A program made the translations under genes and the position numbers. From contig NC_041006.1 of NCBI RefSeq assembly GCF_004193775.1, forward strand, positions 29,255,102 to 29,319,101: a stretch of DNA of 64,000 bases, in the 5' to 3' direction. The notes under the pieces are model-generated. The model was not told the DNA's origin, made no database searches, and saw only the letters and a list, made by a program, of their open reading frames with translations. Positions within the stretch are counted from its first letter, which is position 1. Each line of letters starts with the position of its first letter. The stretch comes from Glycine soja (taxonomy: Eukaryota; Streptophyta; Magnoliopsida; Fabales; Fabaceae). Positions 9,233 through 21,864 of this stretch are shown piece by piece.

Positions 9233-12200
9233 AAAAGGAACACAAAAATACAAACTAAAAAAATACATCCTGGTATCTTGTGTTGTGATTTGACTTTCTC
9301 TATTTTATATGGGATCAATATTAGTCCTTACAAAATTACTTTTGGTCCCTATCATGAATGTACAAATACTAAAATGTCATTTGACCTCTTTTCTCCCATA
9401 TTGGTACCCACTTCACCCTTTCTAGCAAATCACTCATTGTGTTACATAAATTGTTACACAACAGAATCACAATTATGTTGTGTTACAAATTCGTCACATA
9501 ACAAAATCACAATTATGTTGTGTAACATGAATTGTGACAAAACAGAATCATGACTGCATTATGTAATAATTAATGCAACGAAATCATACTTTCATTGTGT
9601 TTTTTTTAGAAAAAAATTATACAATAGAAGTCTAATTTCATTTATACTTGCATTGTACTTTCTTAATTAACTCACACTTGCATACCAAAATTGTGAATAT
9701 GTTGTGCACTTTTTCCACATACCCAATTATGATATGAAAAAAAAATAATGAAATCATGACTTTGTTGTACATTATACAACAAAATCTTAATTTCATTATA
9801 TAACATTTTTCACACCTTCACTAATACAATAAAAATGTATCTCCCTTGAAAAGATATCTTTAAAATTTAAAAATGTTAATAGGAGTCAAAAGTAATATGA
9901 TTGGGACAAATAGCAACCTCTTTTATACTCGTTGAAGTTTGAATGACATGGCAACGCTGTGAAGCAAATGCAACATCTTCCTTTTAAAATATAAATTTTA
10001 CTTAGCTAATCCCACCAATTCCCCCGCCCCCCTCCCTAAAAAAAAAATACTCCAGTGTTCGTTCATTTATTGAAACGTGGACTTGATTCTCCCATTTGCG
10101 TAAAAGATAAAATTTAATAAAGAATGGAATAAATTAAAAATAGCAAAAATTAGTTCACGGAATCTTAGAATTAATAAGCATGATAGTGAGACTAAGCTAA
10201 GCATGCATTGGGTGACGAGATAGATGAGAGCGAGGTGAAGAGATAGGTGAGAGAAAATTGGTAATAAGGCAATTACTATTTCCACTTTCTCTCTTTACTA
10301 ATACATTTTTCTTTTCTTTTTATTTCCTTAAAATACCCTTGTAAATATATATTCCTCCCTCATCACTTTCTCCCTCATGATCTTGAGGAAAAGATATGCA
10401 TTACTCATACCAGTCAACATTACACAATGAGACACATACCATAAAAGCCAACAATGTTCTTTACAACCCCCCCCCCCCCCCCCAGTTCCTACTATGTACG
10501 TGTATTATATTGGCACACACAAATTTTTCCGCTTGCTCTTGATAATGGATACTGAAACGTGTTGGCCTAATCCTCCAAAAAAACGCACACTATATGAATA
10601 AGTATCCCACATATTTGATCAAAAAATTATAATTCTTGAACCTTTTACAACTATAGGAAACATGGTATTGGTTCCAAGCGCCAAACACCAAGCATACAAA
10701 GAAACATTGAAGGAAGAGACAAGGGGTTTCTTTGATTGAAATGACATTTAGGGTTTGGTGAAATCAATTTAGAACAAGATTGACATTTGAGGCTTCACAG
10801 GATTGAGATTTTCTTCAGCATGACTCTTGTAAATGTTGAGATGCATGGTAGGGTACTAGGCACACAAGGCAAAACGTTGGAGGTATGATGCAATTGGTAA
10901 ATTTGGAGATAAAGAGAGTGTTTTTTTTCTTTTTTTCAAAAGAACGTGAGGGAAAAAGTGACGAAGGAGGAGAGTATATTTACAAAGGATAATTTAGAAA
11001 ATAAATAAAAAAAAAAAGGAATGGGTTTGGCCCAAAACTATATTCAACCCATTATTAACCCATTTGATTTATCATGTTTTGACTTATCGAAAAGCGAACT
11101 TGTAACGGGATGAAATGGGTCAACCCACCAGGCTAATTAATGCAAGATTTTAGGTCTCAATTTTAATTTGATATGAAGTTAGTCGTAATGTTTAAGTTAG
11201 GACTTAAGAGACAATAAATGAACGTAAAAGAAGTCTTTTATAACAATTTTGTTCATATAGGATACAAGATACATAAAAGAATTAAATATGAAATAATGTA
11301 ACTAAAAACTATCAAATGAACAAATAAAAGAGATGATAAAATACCTATAAATAATATATCCATTTAACATCTCAACACTATAATAAAGTAAAATAATAAA
11401 TCACAAATTTCACAATACCAAAATAGTTAAGTTTAGTAGTATATCACTACTAGATAAATTTAAACTACACCAAATAAAACATAAACAATAAGTTCACACA
11501 ATTATAAAACATAAGTTCTTAAAATGATAACACTTAAATAACTAAAAAAGAATAAATGTTACTTAGATAATCCATAAATTAACATAAATCAATAAAGTGT
11601 TGTACATTATATGAACATTTTGTGTTAAATTTATAATTCAAAAAACTCATACTTAAACTCGCAAGTTTATCGAGTTTGTTCCAAGTTTATCAAATTTGCT
11701 ATGAGTTTATTAAGTCTACCAAAAAAACAAGTTTGTTAACGAGTTTACTCAGAAGGTATGAGTTAACTCGCAAGTCTGAAAACCATGAAATACAAAAAAC
11801 ATTTTAAATTGGACCTTACAAAAAAGACCAAAAGACACTTTGATTTTGACCTTATAATAAGAATCGGTGATAGTATTATTTTTTAAAGTCAAATGAGTAT
11901 TATGGTGTGCATTACCATGCCATGTTAATACCCATCGTTTTCTAGCCTGGGTTGGTGATTTAAGTTATTTTACTTATTAAAAAAACAAAAAAAGGTGAGC
12001 AAAATAATATAACGCTTGTTCTTATTAGATTTTTCCTATTTGAGTTGTTTAACTCCACATCTCTTTTTCAATGTTGATCTCTTAGTACCACAAATTGTTT
12101 ATCAAAATCGAGGATTTGATTTCCAACTTGGACATGAAATCATGGCTGCAAGTACAACTTTACTCTAAAATGAGTTGACTAGATGAAAGGAGAATTAGTT

Positions 12201-14690
12201 GAATGCAAAAAAAGAATCTTAAATACTTGAGAGGCAAAATAACAGTTTGTTCAGGTTCACATTAGGTTAGTGGTGTATCTTTCCTTAGTTTGATTAAATG
12301 TTTAACTCACTCTCAAGGACAACCACCATCTAGCATCAATCATAATTAATCATACAACTTTCATTGTCAATCATGCAACTCTTATGAGTGATTGGGGCAA
12401 GTCTAAGTGTGAGAATACATTTGTTGCATTATACGATGGACCCTAGTAAAGGACATGACAAATTCATGAAGTGCCACCAAGCCTTCTAGCACTTCACCCA
12501 TAAATATTGTGATAATTTAAACTAAGTACATACAATATCTATACGATATCAATTATTACTCTATTTTATTCTTACTTGAGCATTGAAGTCTTTATAGACA
12601 CACTCTTCACTTTTAATTTTATAGTGATTTAAGAAACTTTTACTTCCAAACCAAGAAATGACCATGGTTAGAAAGAACTCTAACTATAAAATATCTTGAT
12701 TGACTACTGCATCACACTTTTAGAACAACCACTAAGTATGATTTAACGCGTAAAAAAGTAAAATTATATATTAAATGACTTGTAGTTTTTATGTAATAAT
12801 TTTTTTAATAAATATACAATAAAAATAAAAAATGAAAATAAAAGATGTGATATGATAATTAATAGTTTAAATTTGATATTCTATACTAATAATAAAGGAA
12901 ATATTTTCATTTGGTGTACACATTTCACTAGATCACTTTATTTTTTGTTAATTTTTAAATTTTTATTACTTCTCTTTATAATTATCCACTATTTTCATGT
13001 TGTTAATTTTTTTTTAACTTCTAATTTTTTTTAGTTAAAATAAGTAGAGGCACATCTTCACTAGTATTATTAATATAAAATATCAACAACTCAAAATTCT
13101 CTTTCCTAACTTTTTAAAATAAGAGATATGCATTGATACCGGAAAGTATCCTTATATCGTCACTCAATCGAAATTCATTGTAGATGATAAATCTATTTAC
13201 TTTAATAATAATTATTATAAGAGTAATGATATTCATATAACGATATTTACAAAGAGTATCACATCAACAAAAAAAATTAAATTTAAATTAAAAACAACAC
13301 ATTTTCTATTTTAATTAACAAGTTAGCAAAACACAATCAAATATTAATTTATCTTGATATCTTATAAATTTATAGTTGCTAATTCATAAGCTAAGTATAT
13401 CACAAACTGAAAATATGAGCTGAAAGGTGCTGCAATATATTAAAACTATATTTGGATTGCCGGTAACACCATCTGTTTGTGACCAACCGTGGTTTGAAGG
13501 AAGCATCATCTTCCTTGTATTTTCCTCAAACGACGTGTTGTAACACATTCATTGGAGATCCAAACATGGACTAAATAATAATAAAAAAATGGATGAAGGA
13601 AGGTGCTAGATGCAGGGTACAAAAAATTTCAATTGCTCTTTTTCTGTATGGAGACAATGGACATAAGTTTGTGCTTGGAATGATAATTTGAAATTCTTGC
13701 ATAGCAGATTTGGCATACATCACCAGGGAAGATTATATGATTATGTTATGAGAATTACAAGATGCTGAACACAATTACAGTGATCCCTTTTGTTGTTGAT
13801 ATTTACTCGGATTGACACTGGAAATGTTAATATTGTCACATTATTCACGAAGGACATCAAATTAAGTATAAATTAGAAACATAGTCTTTTTAATAGTGGG
13901 TGGCTAAACAAATGAATGAAGGAGATAAAAACCACTCAAGGATGGGAAAGAACGTCGGAAGGATGAGGAGGTGAATGAATTATTGTTATGACATTTCACG
14001 AGATTTTTTTATGTCAAATTTTATCTTTTTTTAGTTGGATTTGTTTCTTTTTTAAAATAGGATCAATTAAGATTTGATTTTTTTTCTAACCTGTTAATTA
14101 AGATAGGGAAATAAATTTTTAATTTAAATTTGATTTTTTTTCTGATGTTGCAGTCGTTTTACTCTAAATTTTTTCAACAATTAATACAATGATATATTTT
14201 ATGTATATCTCTTTTATCTTTCCTATCATTTATTACATTTGAAATTCAATTTTTTCTCTCTTTTCTCTCTCATAGTGGTATATTTAGTTGTATAAGTATT
14301 ATTTCTTTTTTTATTATTAGGTAACAATGTAAAAACTTAATTTTGTATTAACGAATTCATTCATTAAATTCTCATCCATTTATGGTTGTATAACTTTATA
14401 TATATCATTTTCACTGAAATCAACCAAATTCAACACATAAAGGATTAGATTTTTTAAATATGTTCACAGAATTTTGATTTTTTGATTGTGGTATGAAAAA
14501 GACTTTATTATTATTATTATTATTGAAAAGACAAAATCCATTTTTTATTATCCAGAGATAATCTCATTACTTTCAAATATAAAAATATCTTACTTTCAGA
14601 ACAAAAAATCTCTCTCACTAAATATATATAACTTTACAACAATTATAATTATAATAAAAATTTACAAATTCTATAATCCATACTTACAAT
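9233..14690. other. Intergenic, AT-rich, no gene seen
   Basis: No frame on either strand carries a recognisable domain. The longest, 107 codons at 9230-9553 (+), is low-complexity and runs through a repeat. Features seen are a degenerate repeat at 9430-9800 (listed separately), a C17 run at about 10467-10483, and long A/T tracts at 12.7-13.4 kb and 14.0-14.7 kb. Confidence 0.6.
9430..9800. repeat. Degenerate repeat of an ACAAAATCA(C)AATTATGTTGTGTAAC-like unit
   Basis: Units of roughly 50 bp combine an ACA(A)AATCA core with ATG/TTGTGTAAC and TTGTTACA/TTGTGACA. They recur near 9440, 9490, 9535, 9580 and, more diverged, up to 9800. Many units contain the inverted pair GTTACA/TGTAAC. I cannot assign it to a known family. 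Confidence 0.45.
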
Positions 14691-14998
14691 AATACAGAAG
14701 ATGTTTGAAATATGAATGTATTCCCACTAAGATGTTAAATAAAATAATCGACATTAGCAGCTGTGAAATGTATAGAATCCAACGGCGTAGGAAACATCCA
14801 TGCGCGGAAACACGGAGCCGCTCACGCCAAAGACATTGGAATCTCACCCTTATGCAAACAGAAAATGTCAGTGTGCCCCGCAGAATTAAACACACACACG
14901 CACTCTCGCTTCCTCACATCTCTCTCCCACTATATCTTAACCCAACCATAGTTAACCACCAACCCCACTTCCCCCAACACCTGCTCTCCCCTCCCTTT

Positions 14999-15007
14999 AT
15001 TTATATC
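14999..15007 (+). promoter_or_regulatory. Candidate TATA box of the LBD gene
   Basis: The sequence is TATTTATAT, about 200 bp upstream of the ATG at 15206. It is followed 25-40 bases later by a (CT)n tract at 15030-15046, of the kind common near plant transcription starts and 5' leaders. No second TATA-like site fits the spacing better. Confidence 0.45.
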
Positions 15008-15205
15008 CCACCCAAACTACCATTTGCATTCTCTCTCTCTCTCTCTTAGATAGCTAAATTTTTCATTAGTATTCCTTGTAGGCCACCTAGCTTTCCTCTC
15101 TTCTTACTATTTTTGTGTTCATGTGAAGGTTAATTGAAACATAAAGACACACTCACACACCCTGGGTTCATAAATTTCATTTTGCAGTAACAACAAAAAA
15201 TAAGC

Positions 15206-16144
15206 ATGAGTTGCAACGGGTGCCGCGTTCTTCGAAAGGGATGCAGCGAGTCCTGTATGTTGCGCCCTTGTTTGCAGTGGATCGAAACCGCCCAAGCTCA
15301 AGGCCACGCCACTGTCTTCGTCGCCAAATTCTTCGGCCGTGCCGGCCTCATGTCCTTCATTTCCAACGTTCCAGAAAATCAAAGACCCGGTAATAATTTA
15401 ACCTTTTTTTCTTCTTTCTATGGAAGAAATTTGAACCCGCAATCTCTCTTCTTCTCTTCTTTTAACCATTAAGTCCTCTTTCCTATTGAAAGATGGAATA
15501 ACTAGGATTTTATTCAAGTTTTCCAACCATCACGCTAAGCTTATATCTTCATTTAATTTTATTTAACTTTTTTTTTCCCTATATATCTCGTTTTCTAGAA
15601 TATTCTTAACTGATGCTTCTTTTCTTTGCGTGATCTCTATGCAGCGCTGTTTCAGTCGCTGCTCTTCGAAGCGTGCGGGAGAACGGTGAACCCCGTGAAC
15701 GGCGCCGTGGGACTTCTCTGGACCGGGAACTGGCACGTTTGCCAGGCCGCGGTGGAGACGGTGCTCCGCGGTGGCACGCTGAGGCCCATGCCGGAGCTCA
15801 TGGGCCTCGACGCTCCCGCCGCCGCGGCCACCGATGAAGCATCGGAGGCCGAAGTGGCCTGCACCGACACGTGGAGGATCCGAAACCCGAACCCGAATTG
15901 CCGGTTCACAAGCTCGCGGTCCTCCGGCTGCGGCGGCGGCGGCAAACGCAAGCGGTCGGAGGAGCTGGCAAAGCTTCAGGCGCAGCCGAATCTCGATCTC
16001 CGGCTGACGCCGGTTTTTTCGCAGAAGGTTGAGAGCCGCCGGCCGGAATCTCCGTCGATGACATCGGTGGAATCCGGAACGACGACGGAGAACAGATTTG
16101 GGGATCAGTGGGGTCACCGGAAAGTTCTCAACCTTTTCATTTGA
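15206..16144 (+). CDS. LBD37/38/39-like: LOB-domain transcription factor, class II (LBD37/38/39-like), two exons
   Basis: Exon 1 is 15206-15389 and exon 2 is 15645-16144. The intron of 255 bp has GT and GCAG borders and splits an Ala codon. The product is 227 residues. The zinc-binding CX2CX6CX3C block is at Cys3, Cys6, Cys13 and Cys17, followed by [20 protein letters not shown] and the GAS-type stretch [12 protein letters not shown]. Exon 2 opens [20 protein letters not shown] and [16 protein letters not shown], typical of class II LBD proteins, which lack the class I leucine-zipper-like helix. A basic GGKRKRSEE (near residue 160) may be a nuclear signal. LDLRL near residue 178 is an EAR-type LxLxL repression motif, and the protein ends KVLNLFI. 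Arabidopsis LBD37-39 repress anthocyanin genes and nitrogen-responsive genes. Exon 2 is much more GC-rich than the surroundings. The frame is intact. The exact paralogue is not decided. Confidence 0.93.
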
Positions 16145-16436
16145 GAACTCTCCTATATGTTTCTTCGAGGGTTATGTTTTTTGTGAATCTAATTAACGAG
16201 TTATTATTAGTTTTGTTTTGTTGTTGTAATAGTCCTTTTGTTTTTGGAGGGGTTGTTCCCGGATTTGAAGTCCGGCGAGTTTTGGTGAGACACTGGCACA
16301 GGATTTCTCTAGAGAGAAAAATGAGAGTTAGTCGGTGGTGATCCCTTTTATTTTTTATTTTTTTTCTGTCAAACATGGAATATGTAAACAGTCCTGTGGT
16401 CGTCCGTGGCATGAATATTATTAATATGAAATTATG

Positions 16437-16442
16437 AATAAA
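16437..16442 (+). terminator. Candidate polyadenylation signal of the LBD gene
   Basis: AATAAA lies about 295 bp after the stop codon, in AT-rich sequence and preceded by T-rich runs near 16340-16370. It is the only canonical signal close downstream. Cleavage would be expected shortly after it. Confidence 0.4.
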
Positions 16443-16449
16443 GACTAGA

Positions 16450-19400
16450 TATAACGTTTGTTTTTAATTGCTGTTTTAATTTTCTGGAAAACATTTAAGA
16501 ACCTGTGAATTGGGTGAATATTCAGTTGTTTTAGTTCGGTTCGTGGGACAGAACTCAACTATGAATTTCCTCCTTACCACCTACTACGCCCCCGTAACAT
16601 AAATATCTAATATGATCCGTTTAGGAAAGGCGTGGAGAGTCCAATGCTGCAAATGAAATAAATATCAGTGCTTTTTTCAATTTTGCTTTTTTTTTTTTTT
16701 GTTTACGTTTTCTTATATTTTTACAATAATTTTTTTCTCACTGTAATTCTTTAACCAGCCCACTGGTTGGTAAATAACCATTAATGATCAATCAATTGTA
16801 TAACTACTAAAATAAAATCAGGTGATCCTATATTAGGAATCTGTTTATCTAACCTTGAAGCTGTCGAGATGATTCCATCATTCTTGTTCTAGAAAATGTT
16901 TTCTGATAGATGGAAGCAACATAGTTCAGAACACTTCAATGAAGTATATTCAAATGTTTTACCATATCCTACGAATCATGATATATAATTGTGTCTGGGC
17001 TAATTTGATGACGCATTCAGGCAGAACCAATGAGAGACAAGGATCGGCTCAAGGTTCAATTTGGAGGGAACTAAGTTATATCCAACCCGGAATTTGCAAT
17101 TCTAAACAAAGTTTGACCTATAGCTGTAATAAACCAATAGGGTGAGGTGGGGTGCTAAAAAATTAAACATGTTGGAACTTTGACGTTACAAAAAATTGAG
17201 TACTAATAGTGGAGTCGCTAATTGAAACAACTTTGTGGTAAGTTATCAATCCCACCCAGCCTTGCTCTGAAGTGTGAGGACAGGCTAGTTGGATTATATG
17301 TCTGGGTAAATGAATAATATTAGTAGAAAGATAGAGACAGAATCAAAAGAGGAGTCACAAAGAGAGAGGAATTAGCTAAACAGTAACAGAAGCGACTTAT
17401 GGAGGATGCAAAGAGGCGTACAAAGAAGGAGAAGGAATCAAGGGAAAAGGGTTTTTAAAATATTAATAAATAAATAAATATTGTAATAATTTAGGGCCTA
17501 CAATAAAGCTGCTGTTTGCCTCTTGCGTAGGTGCGTATCCCTCCACCAATGGGAAAGCCAAAGTATACGGCTCGCGTCAGCGTCGAGTTTTAGCTGTCTT
17601 GATTGTGTTGTCCAGTTCTCACTTGTGTTGTGTGGAAGGTACTAGCACAGTACTACAACTAGTCAACTAGTAACATATTTTATCATAGTTTCATATACTC
17701 AATTTTCCATTAATTCTTATCTTATCTTATATACGGTTTCAATTTTGGATTTTGCATATGAAATTTTTAGTGACAGTTAACCCTGGTTCGATTTAAACAA
17801 GGTTACCTCTCAATATAAAATCATTACTATCTTGTAACGAGTTCCTACTAGTACTCTTACATCAATAAGCAAATTTTTATTCAAATTTTAATGTGTGGTT
17901 TAAATAAATTATAAATTTAATTCTTACCGTTTACCTTTTTAATTATTATTTCTTATGTATTTTAAAATTTGGGTTTTACAACTATAAATCATTTCTTATG
18001 TTTTTTCATTAATCTTCACAGTGATTTTAAGCAGGAGAAATTTGAAGTTTTTTTTTCATTTGTTTCAAATTATTTGTCAATTTAGCAGTTTTATTTTGCC
18101 TCAAAATATTTGTTTATATGTAATCATGATGTATCAAAGGCTTCTATTTGATATCTCCTTGAGTTAGTCCCCTTTAAAAGTAAATACTTTTAAATTAGAG
18201 ATTTAACTTCAATCCTTAATTAAAAAATATAAATATTGAACCAATTGCATCAATTTTTTTTTATTATATAACATTACTTTAAGTTGATGGTTTACAAGTG
18301 GCTAAATTATGTCAACTACACATTTGTTTGAAAAAACTCCTATTATCAATAAACTATTATTTTTTTTTGCAAATAATATCAATAAACTTCATAATTACTT
18401 CAATAATATATGTAGATTCTGAGTTTAATTTTCGTATATAATGTGATTGTAAAGATTTTTATTGTACCAATCAAATAAAAATCATATTGTTAAATATGAT
18501 TTTTAGTATAATTATTATATAAAAATAATTTTATTAGAGAAAATAAACTATATACTAATAATGTAAAATATTTTAATACGATTATCTAATTATAATTTAT
18601 TATATATAATAAATTTATTGACTTTTATAATAATCACTTTAAAAATCATATCAATCATAATTTCTAATTAATGAATAGTGTAAAATTATTTTATATATAT
18701 GACTATTAAACTCATTTTATTATACATAATAATTTATGATTAGATGATAATTTAAATATTTTATATTACTTCTATATGAATTATGAGACATTTTTAGTAT
18801 CTTATAGGATTTTTTATTTATGAAAATGAGATAAATAAATATTGATTATTAGATTTTGCCATGAATAATCAAAATTAAAACATTCAAAATTATGACTTTA
18901 AAAAGAAAACATGAGACTAGACCAAGATAAACATAGACTCAATCTACTTCAATAGTAATCATTTCACCTCATCACCTACAGAAAAATGAGTACTTTTTTT
19001 TTTCCAAGGAAATAAGTTTAACTCAACTCATCCCTTAGTTTAGGATTAAGTTAAGTTAAACTGTTTAATTGAGTATTGACGATTTTTTTCTGTATAACTT
19101 TATAATCTAAATTTATTCTTTTCACCCTCCCAACCTCGTATGAAAATAATATTTTCACTAGATATATACCTACTAGTATAATATTTTAATTAAATTCAAA
19201 TTATATTTCAGAAATCAATCATCAATCAAAATATAAAAAGTTTTACTTACAAATTATATTTTAAACCTTTCTTGGCACTTCTTCGAGTCGATATCTTCTA
19301 CTCAGGCTTGCATAGGTTTCTTCTCCGTGGAGGTGAGTGGGATTCACTTCATCACCACTTAGCCACACAAATAAGCATTACATATTTTGGGAATCCCGGA

Positions 19401-19801
19401 TTATAATCCAATAAAAATGCGGAGATAAGAAAGCAAAAACCAAATCCCATTTGAAGTTGATGAGTAGTTGAAAAGAAAGGAAAGGAAGAACGCAACGCAA
19501 CTAAGCAAGTGCAGTGCAGAACATGGCCTATTATCTTTTCATTCTTTTCTTTTTCCTTTTTATGTCTGCGATGCTGCGTCTCGCCGCATTTGCCATGGAC
19601 CCCACGGAACCTTCCCCCCACTTTACATTGTGGTCCCCACATATACCTCAGCTTCCACTAATTGTTCAATGTCTCTCATACTCTCACCCTAGATTCTACC
19701 CACTCTCCATGCGACGCGCCTCGTTTACTCGTTCGTGCCAATGACATTGCTCTCTAATTAACAATTGTTTTCTTTGAACTCTAGTAATCTTCTAATTAAC
19801 A
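16450..19801. other. Intergenic, AT-rich, no recognisable gene
   Basis: Frames are short and carry no domain I recognise. 17.8-19.2 kb is very AT-rich. A somewhat more GC-rich patch lies at 17500-17620 and another at 19280-19740. The latter contains the doubtful small ORF listed separately. Confidence 0.55.
19523..19744 (+). CDS. Doubtful small ORF with a hydrophobic start
   Basis: The ORF has 73 codons. The first 27 residues are strongly hydrophobic (MAYYLFILFFFLFMSAMLRL...) and look like a signal peptide or a membrane segment; the rest is Pro/Ser-rich and unlike any family I know. It ends 68 bp before the MULE. It could be the start of a gene disrupted by the MULE insertion or a chance frame in a T-rich patch. 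There is no support beyond the frame itself. Confidence 0.15.
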   Translation: MAYYLFILFFFLFMSAMLRLAAFAMDPTEPSPHFTLWSPHIPQLPLIVQCLSYSHPRFYPLSMRRASFTRSCQ

Positions 19802-19811
19802 ATTGTTTACA
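19802..19811. repeat. Left target-site duplication of the MULE
   Basis: ATTGTTTACA lies directly before the left inverted repeat and is repeated exactly at 27775-27784. Ten bases is within the 8-11 bp range of Mutator-like elements. Confidence 0.88.
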
Positions 19812-19912
19812 GGCAAATTTACGGCCGAGGCACACATTTATAAACTATTTATGGATTAAGGTCTTTTTTAAAAGAAATTGTTGGGGGTCTGTTTTCCATT
19901 GGATGCCGCCAG
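19812..19912 (+). repeat. Left terminal inverted repeat of the MULE
   Basis: It starts GGCAAATTTACG and contains AAACTATTTA, GGTCTTTTTTAAAAG and GGGGGTCTGTTTTCCAT. These pair in the same order with the complement of 27673-27774 (GACAAATTTACG, AAACTATTTA, GGTCTCTTTTAAAAG, GGGGGTTTGTTTTCCAT). By eye about three-quarters of the bases match. Confidence 0.85.
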
Positions 19913-20240
19913 CAGTTACATCAACAACTTCATGGATGTCACCACTAACTCTGGCGAGAATGGTGCTGACATGGCTGGGTGCCGCCAGCACCACATGGTA
20001 AGCCGCCAGCAGCTCCAGCGAGACAGCTATTGACTGGGCAACCCGCCAATACCAATGGTGGGACACTTGCAACGTGGATCAGTCCCGCCATTGGTTCTTG
20101 TGAGACCAACGTGGACGTTCACGCCTTCACACAGCTACAGGTAGGGTTCTGCCTTCACACACCAGCTTAGGGCACTGTGTTGCAGGTTAGGGTGACATGT
20201 AGTAGGTTAGGGTTCTGCTGATTTGCAGGTTAGGGCATGG
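19895..20240 (+). repeat. Left subterminal region with GCCGCCAGC and GCAGGTTAGGG repeats
   Basis: GCCGCCAGCA-like units occur near 19903, 19980 and 20002, with shorter CCCGCCA units near 20041 and 20084. From 20160 to 20235 the phrase (GC)AGGTTAGGG or CTTAGGG recurs four times at intervals of about 25 bp. The right end has the complementary arrangement (CCCTAACACTGCAAA twice near 27433-27475), so the terminal inverted structure extends well past the conserved 100 bp. Confidence 0.6.
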
Positions 20241-20584
20241 CATGCTGAGGGTTCACATGGATACAGTTTCATATTCACATGCATAGAGTTTTAATGACCT
20301 GTAATATTTTATTGTAGAGAAGATCACATGTTGCATCGTGTAAATTGGCTTTAAATAGGAGCATTTGTAAGAATAAAATTTCACACTGAAAGCAAAGGTA
20401 GTCTGAAGAGAGAAACAAAGTAGTCTGAAGAAGAGAGAAAGAAAGGTAGTTTCGTGAAGTTTGCTGATTTTGCTCAAAGTTATTTATTTATTTAAAGTAA
20501 GGATATTTTGTATTTATTTAAAGGAATGATTTTTTATTGAGTCAATTTTTTAAAGCCTTCTTTCATTTTGTTTGAAGTGTAGTA

Positions 20585-21720
20585 ATTTTATGAATTAGAT
20601 TTTTTATTTAAAAATTATTAGCAGTAATTATTTGTAAGCTTATTTTTTTATGGTTTTTGTGTTTGAAAATTTTTTAAGTGTAACCCTTCCATTTATAAGT
20701 CTTCCATTTTGTGTCTGAATTTTTTTTGAAGTTGAGAAATTTTTCATAGAGCAAGCAAATAGATTTTTTTATTTTTATGATTGACAAAATATTTAATTGA
20801 AGTAATAATTGTTTTTTTAGAAAAAAATTTGAACGTGAAGTTTAAGCGTATTAATTATTGTAATTAGGCCTTACAAATATTTACCTGATTCCCTTATAGT
20901 TTAAGCGTATTAATTTTGTGAATTAGATTTTTTATTTAAAAATTATTAGCAGTAATTATTTGTAAGCCTTTTTTTTTATGGTTTTTGTCTCTGAAATTTT
21001 TTTAAGTGTAACTCTTCCATTTATAACCCTTCCATTTTGTGTTTGAAATTTTTTTGAAGTTGAGAAATTTTTCATAAATTATTTAATTAGAGTAATTTTT
21101 TTAGAATAAAGTATGAATGTGTAGTTTAAGTTTAATAGAGCAAGCAAATAAATATTTTTATTTGTATCATTGACAAAATATTTAATTGAAGTAATAATTT
21201 TTTTTGTTAGACTAAAATTTGAAGGTAAAGTTTAAGAGTATTAATTTTTTGAATTAGAATTTTTATTTTAAAATTATTATGAGTAATTATTTGTAATCCT
21301 CTTTGTTCATGGTTTTTGTGGCTTAGAAATTTGATGTGCGATCGTTTCGGTTATAAACTTTTGTTGATGGTATTTGTGAGTTAAAACTATTTAGAGGTGA
21401 CTCTTGAAGTTTTTGAAGTTAAGGAATTTTTTTTGAATTATTTAATTTGAGTAATAATTTTTTTGTTAGAATGACGTATCAATGTCTAGTTTAAGTTTAA
21501 TAGAGGAAGCAAATAAATTTTTTTATTTTTATCATTCTCAAAATATTTAATTGAAGTAATAATTGTTTTATTTAGAAACAAATTTTAACGTGAAGTTTAA
21601 GCTTATTAATTTTTGTAATTAGGTTTTTTACTTTGAAGTTATTTTAATAATGTTTAATTATTTACAAGCCTTTGTTCATGGGTGGACAAACCTTACAAAT
21701 AATTACCCGATTCCCTTCTA
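20585..21720 (+). repeat. Tandem repeats of about 330-350 bp, three to four copies
   Basis: The block GAATTAGATTTTTTATTTAA followed by AAATTATTAGCAGTAATTAT and TTTGTAAGC recurs near 20593, 20920, 21255 and, weaker, 21615. Each copy also carries TATGGTTTTTGT, TCTTCCATTT-like, TTGAAGTTGAGAAATTTTT, GAGCAAGCAAATA and TATTTAATTGAAGTAATAAT. It lies upstream of the MuDR fragment and may represent its old promoter/leader amplified in tandem. Confidence 0.7.
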
Positions 21721-21864
21721 GTTTTTTGAAGTTAGAATGAAATTTTAATCTGTAGTTTAAGTTTAAGTTTAAGTTAGTAGATGAAGCAAGCAAATACACT
21801 TATTTATTTTAAAACTATTGTTGTTATGATTAATTATTTTTAATTTTGTTCATGAAGGTATATC

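Noticed and set aside
10467..10483. C17 run as a regulatory G-quadruplex
   Set aside because: A single homopolymer in AT-rich DNA; more likely a slippage tract or assembly artefact.
13446..13575. Possible small MITE (ATTTGGAT...ATCCAAA inverted ends)
   Set aside because: Arms are only 7-8 bp with no clear target duplication; occurs easily by chance in this base composition.
15563..16117. 184- and 99-codon minus-strand frames opposite the LBD gene
   Set aside because: They arise from the GC-rich second exon read backwards and show no domain; the plus strand has clear LBD motifs with proper splicing.
15626..16144. 172-codon ORF starting at 15626 as an independent gene
   Set aside because: Its first 6 codons lie in the intron; the frame is exon 2 of the LBD gene joined at 15645.
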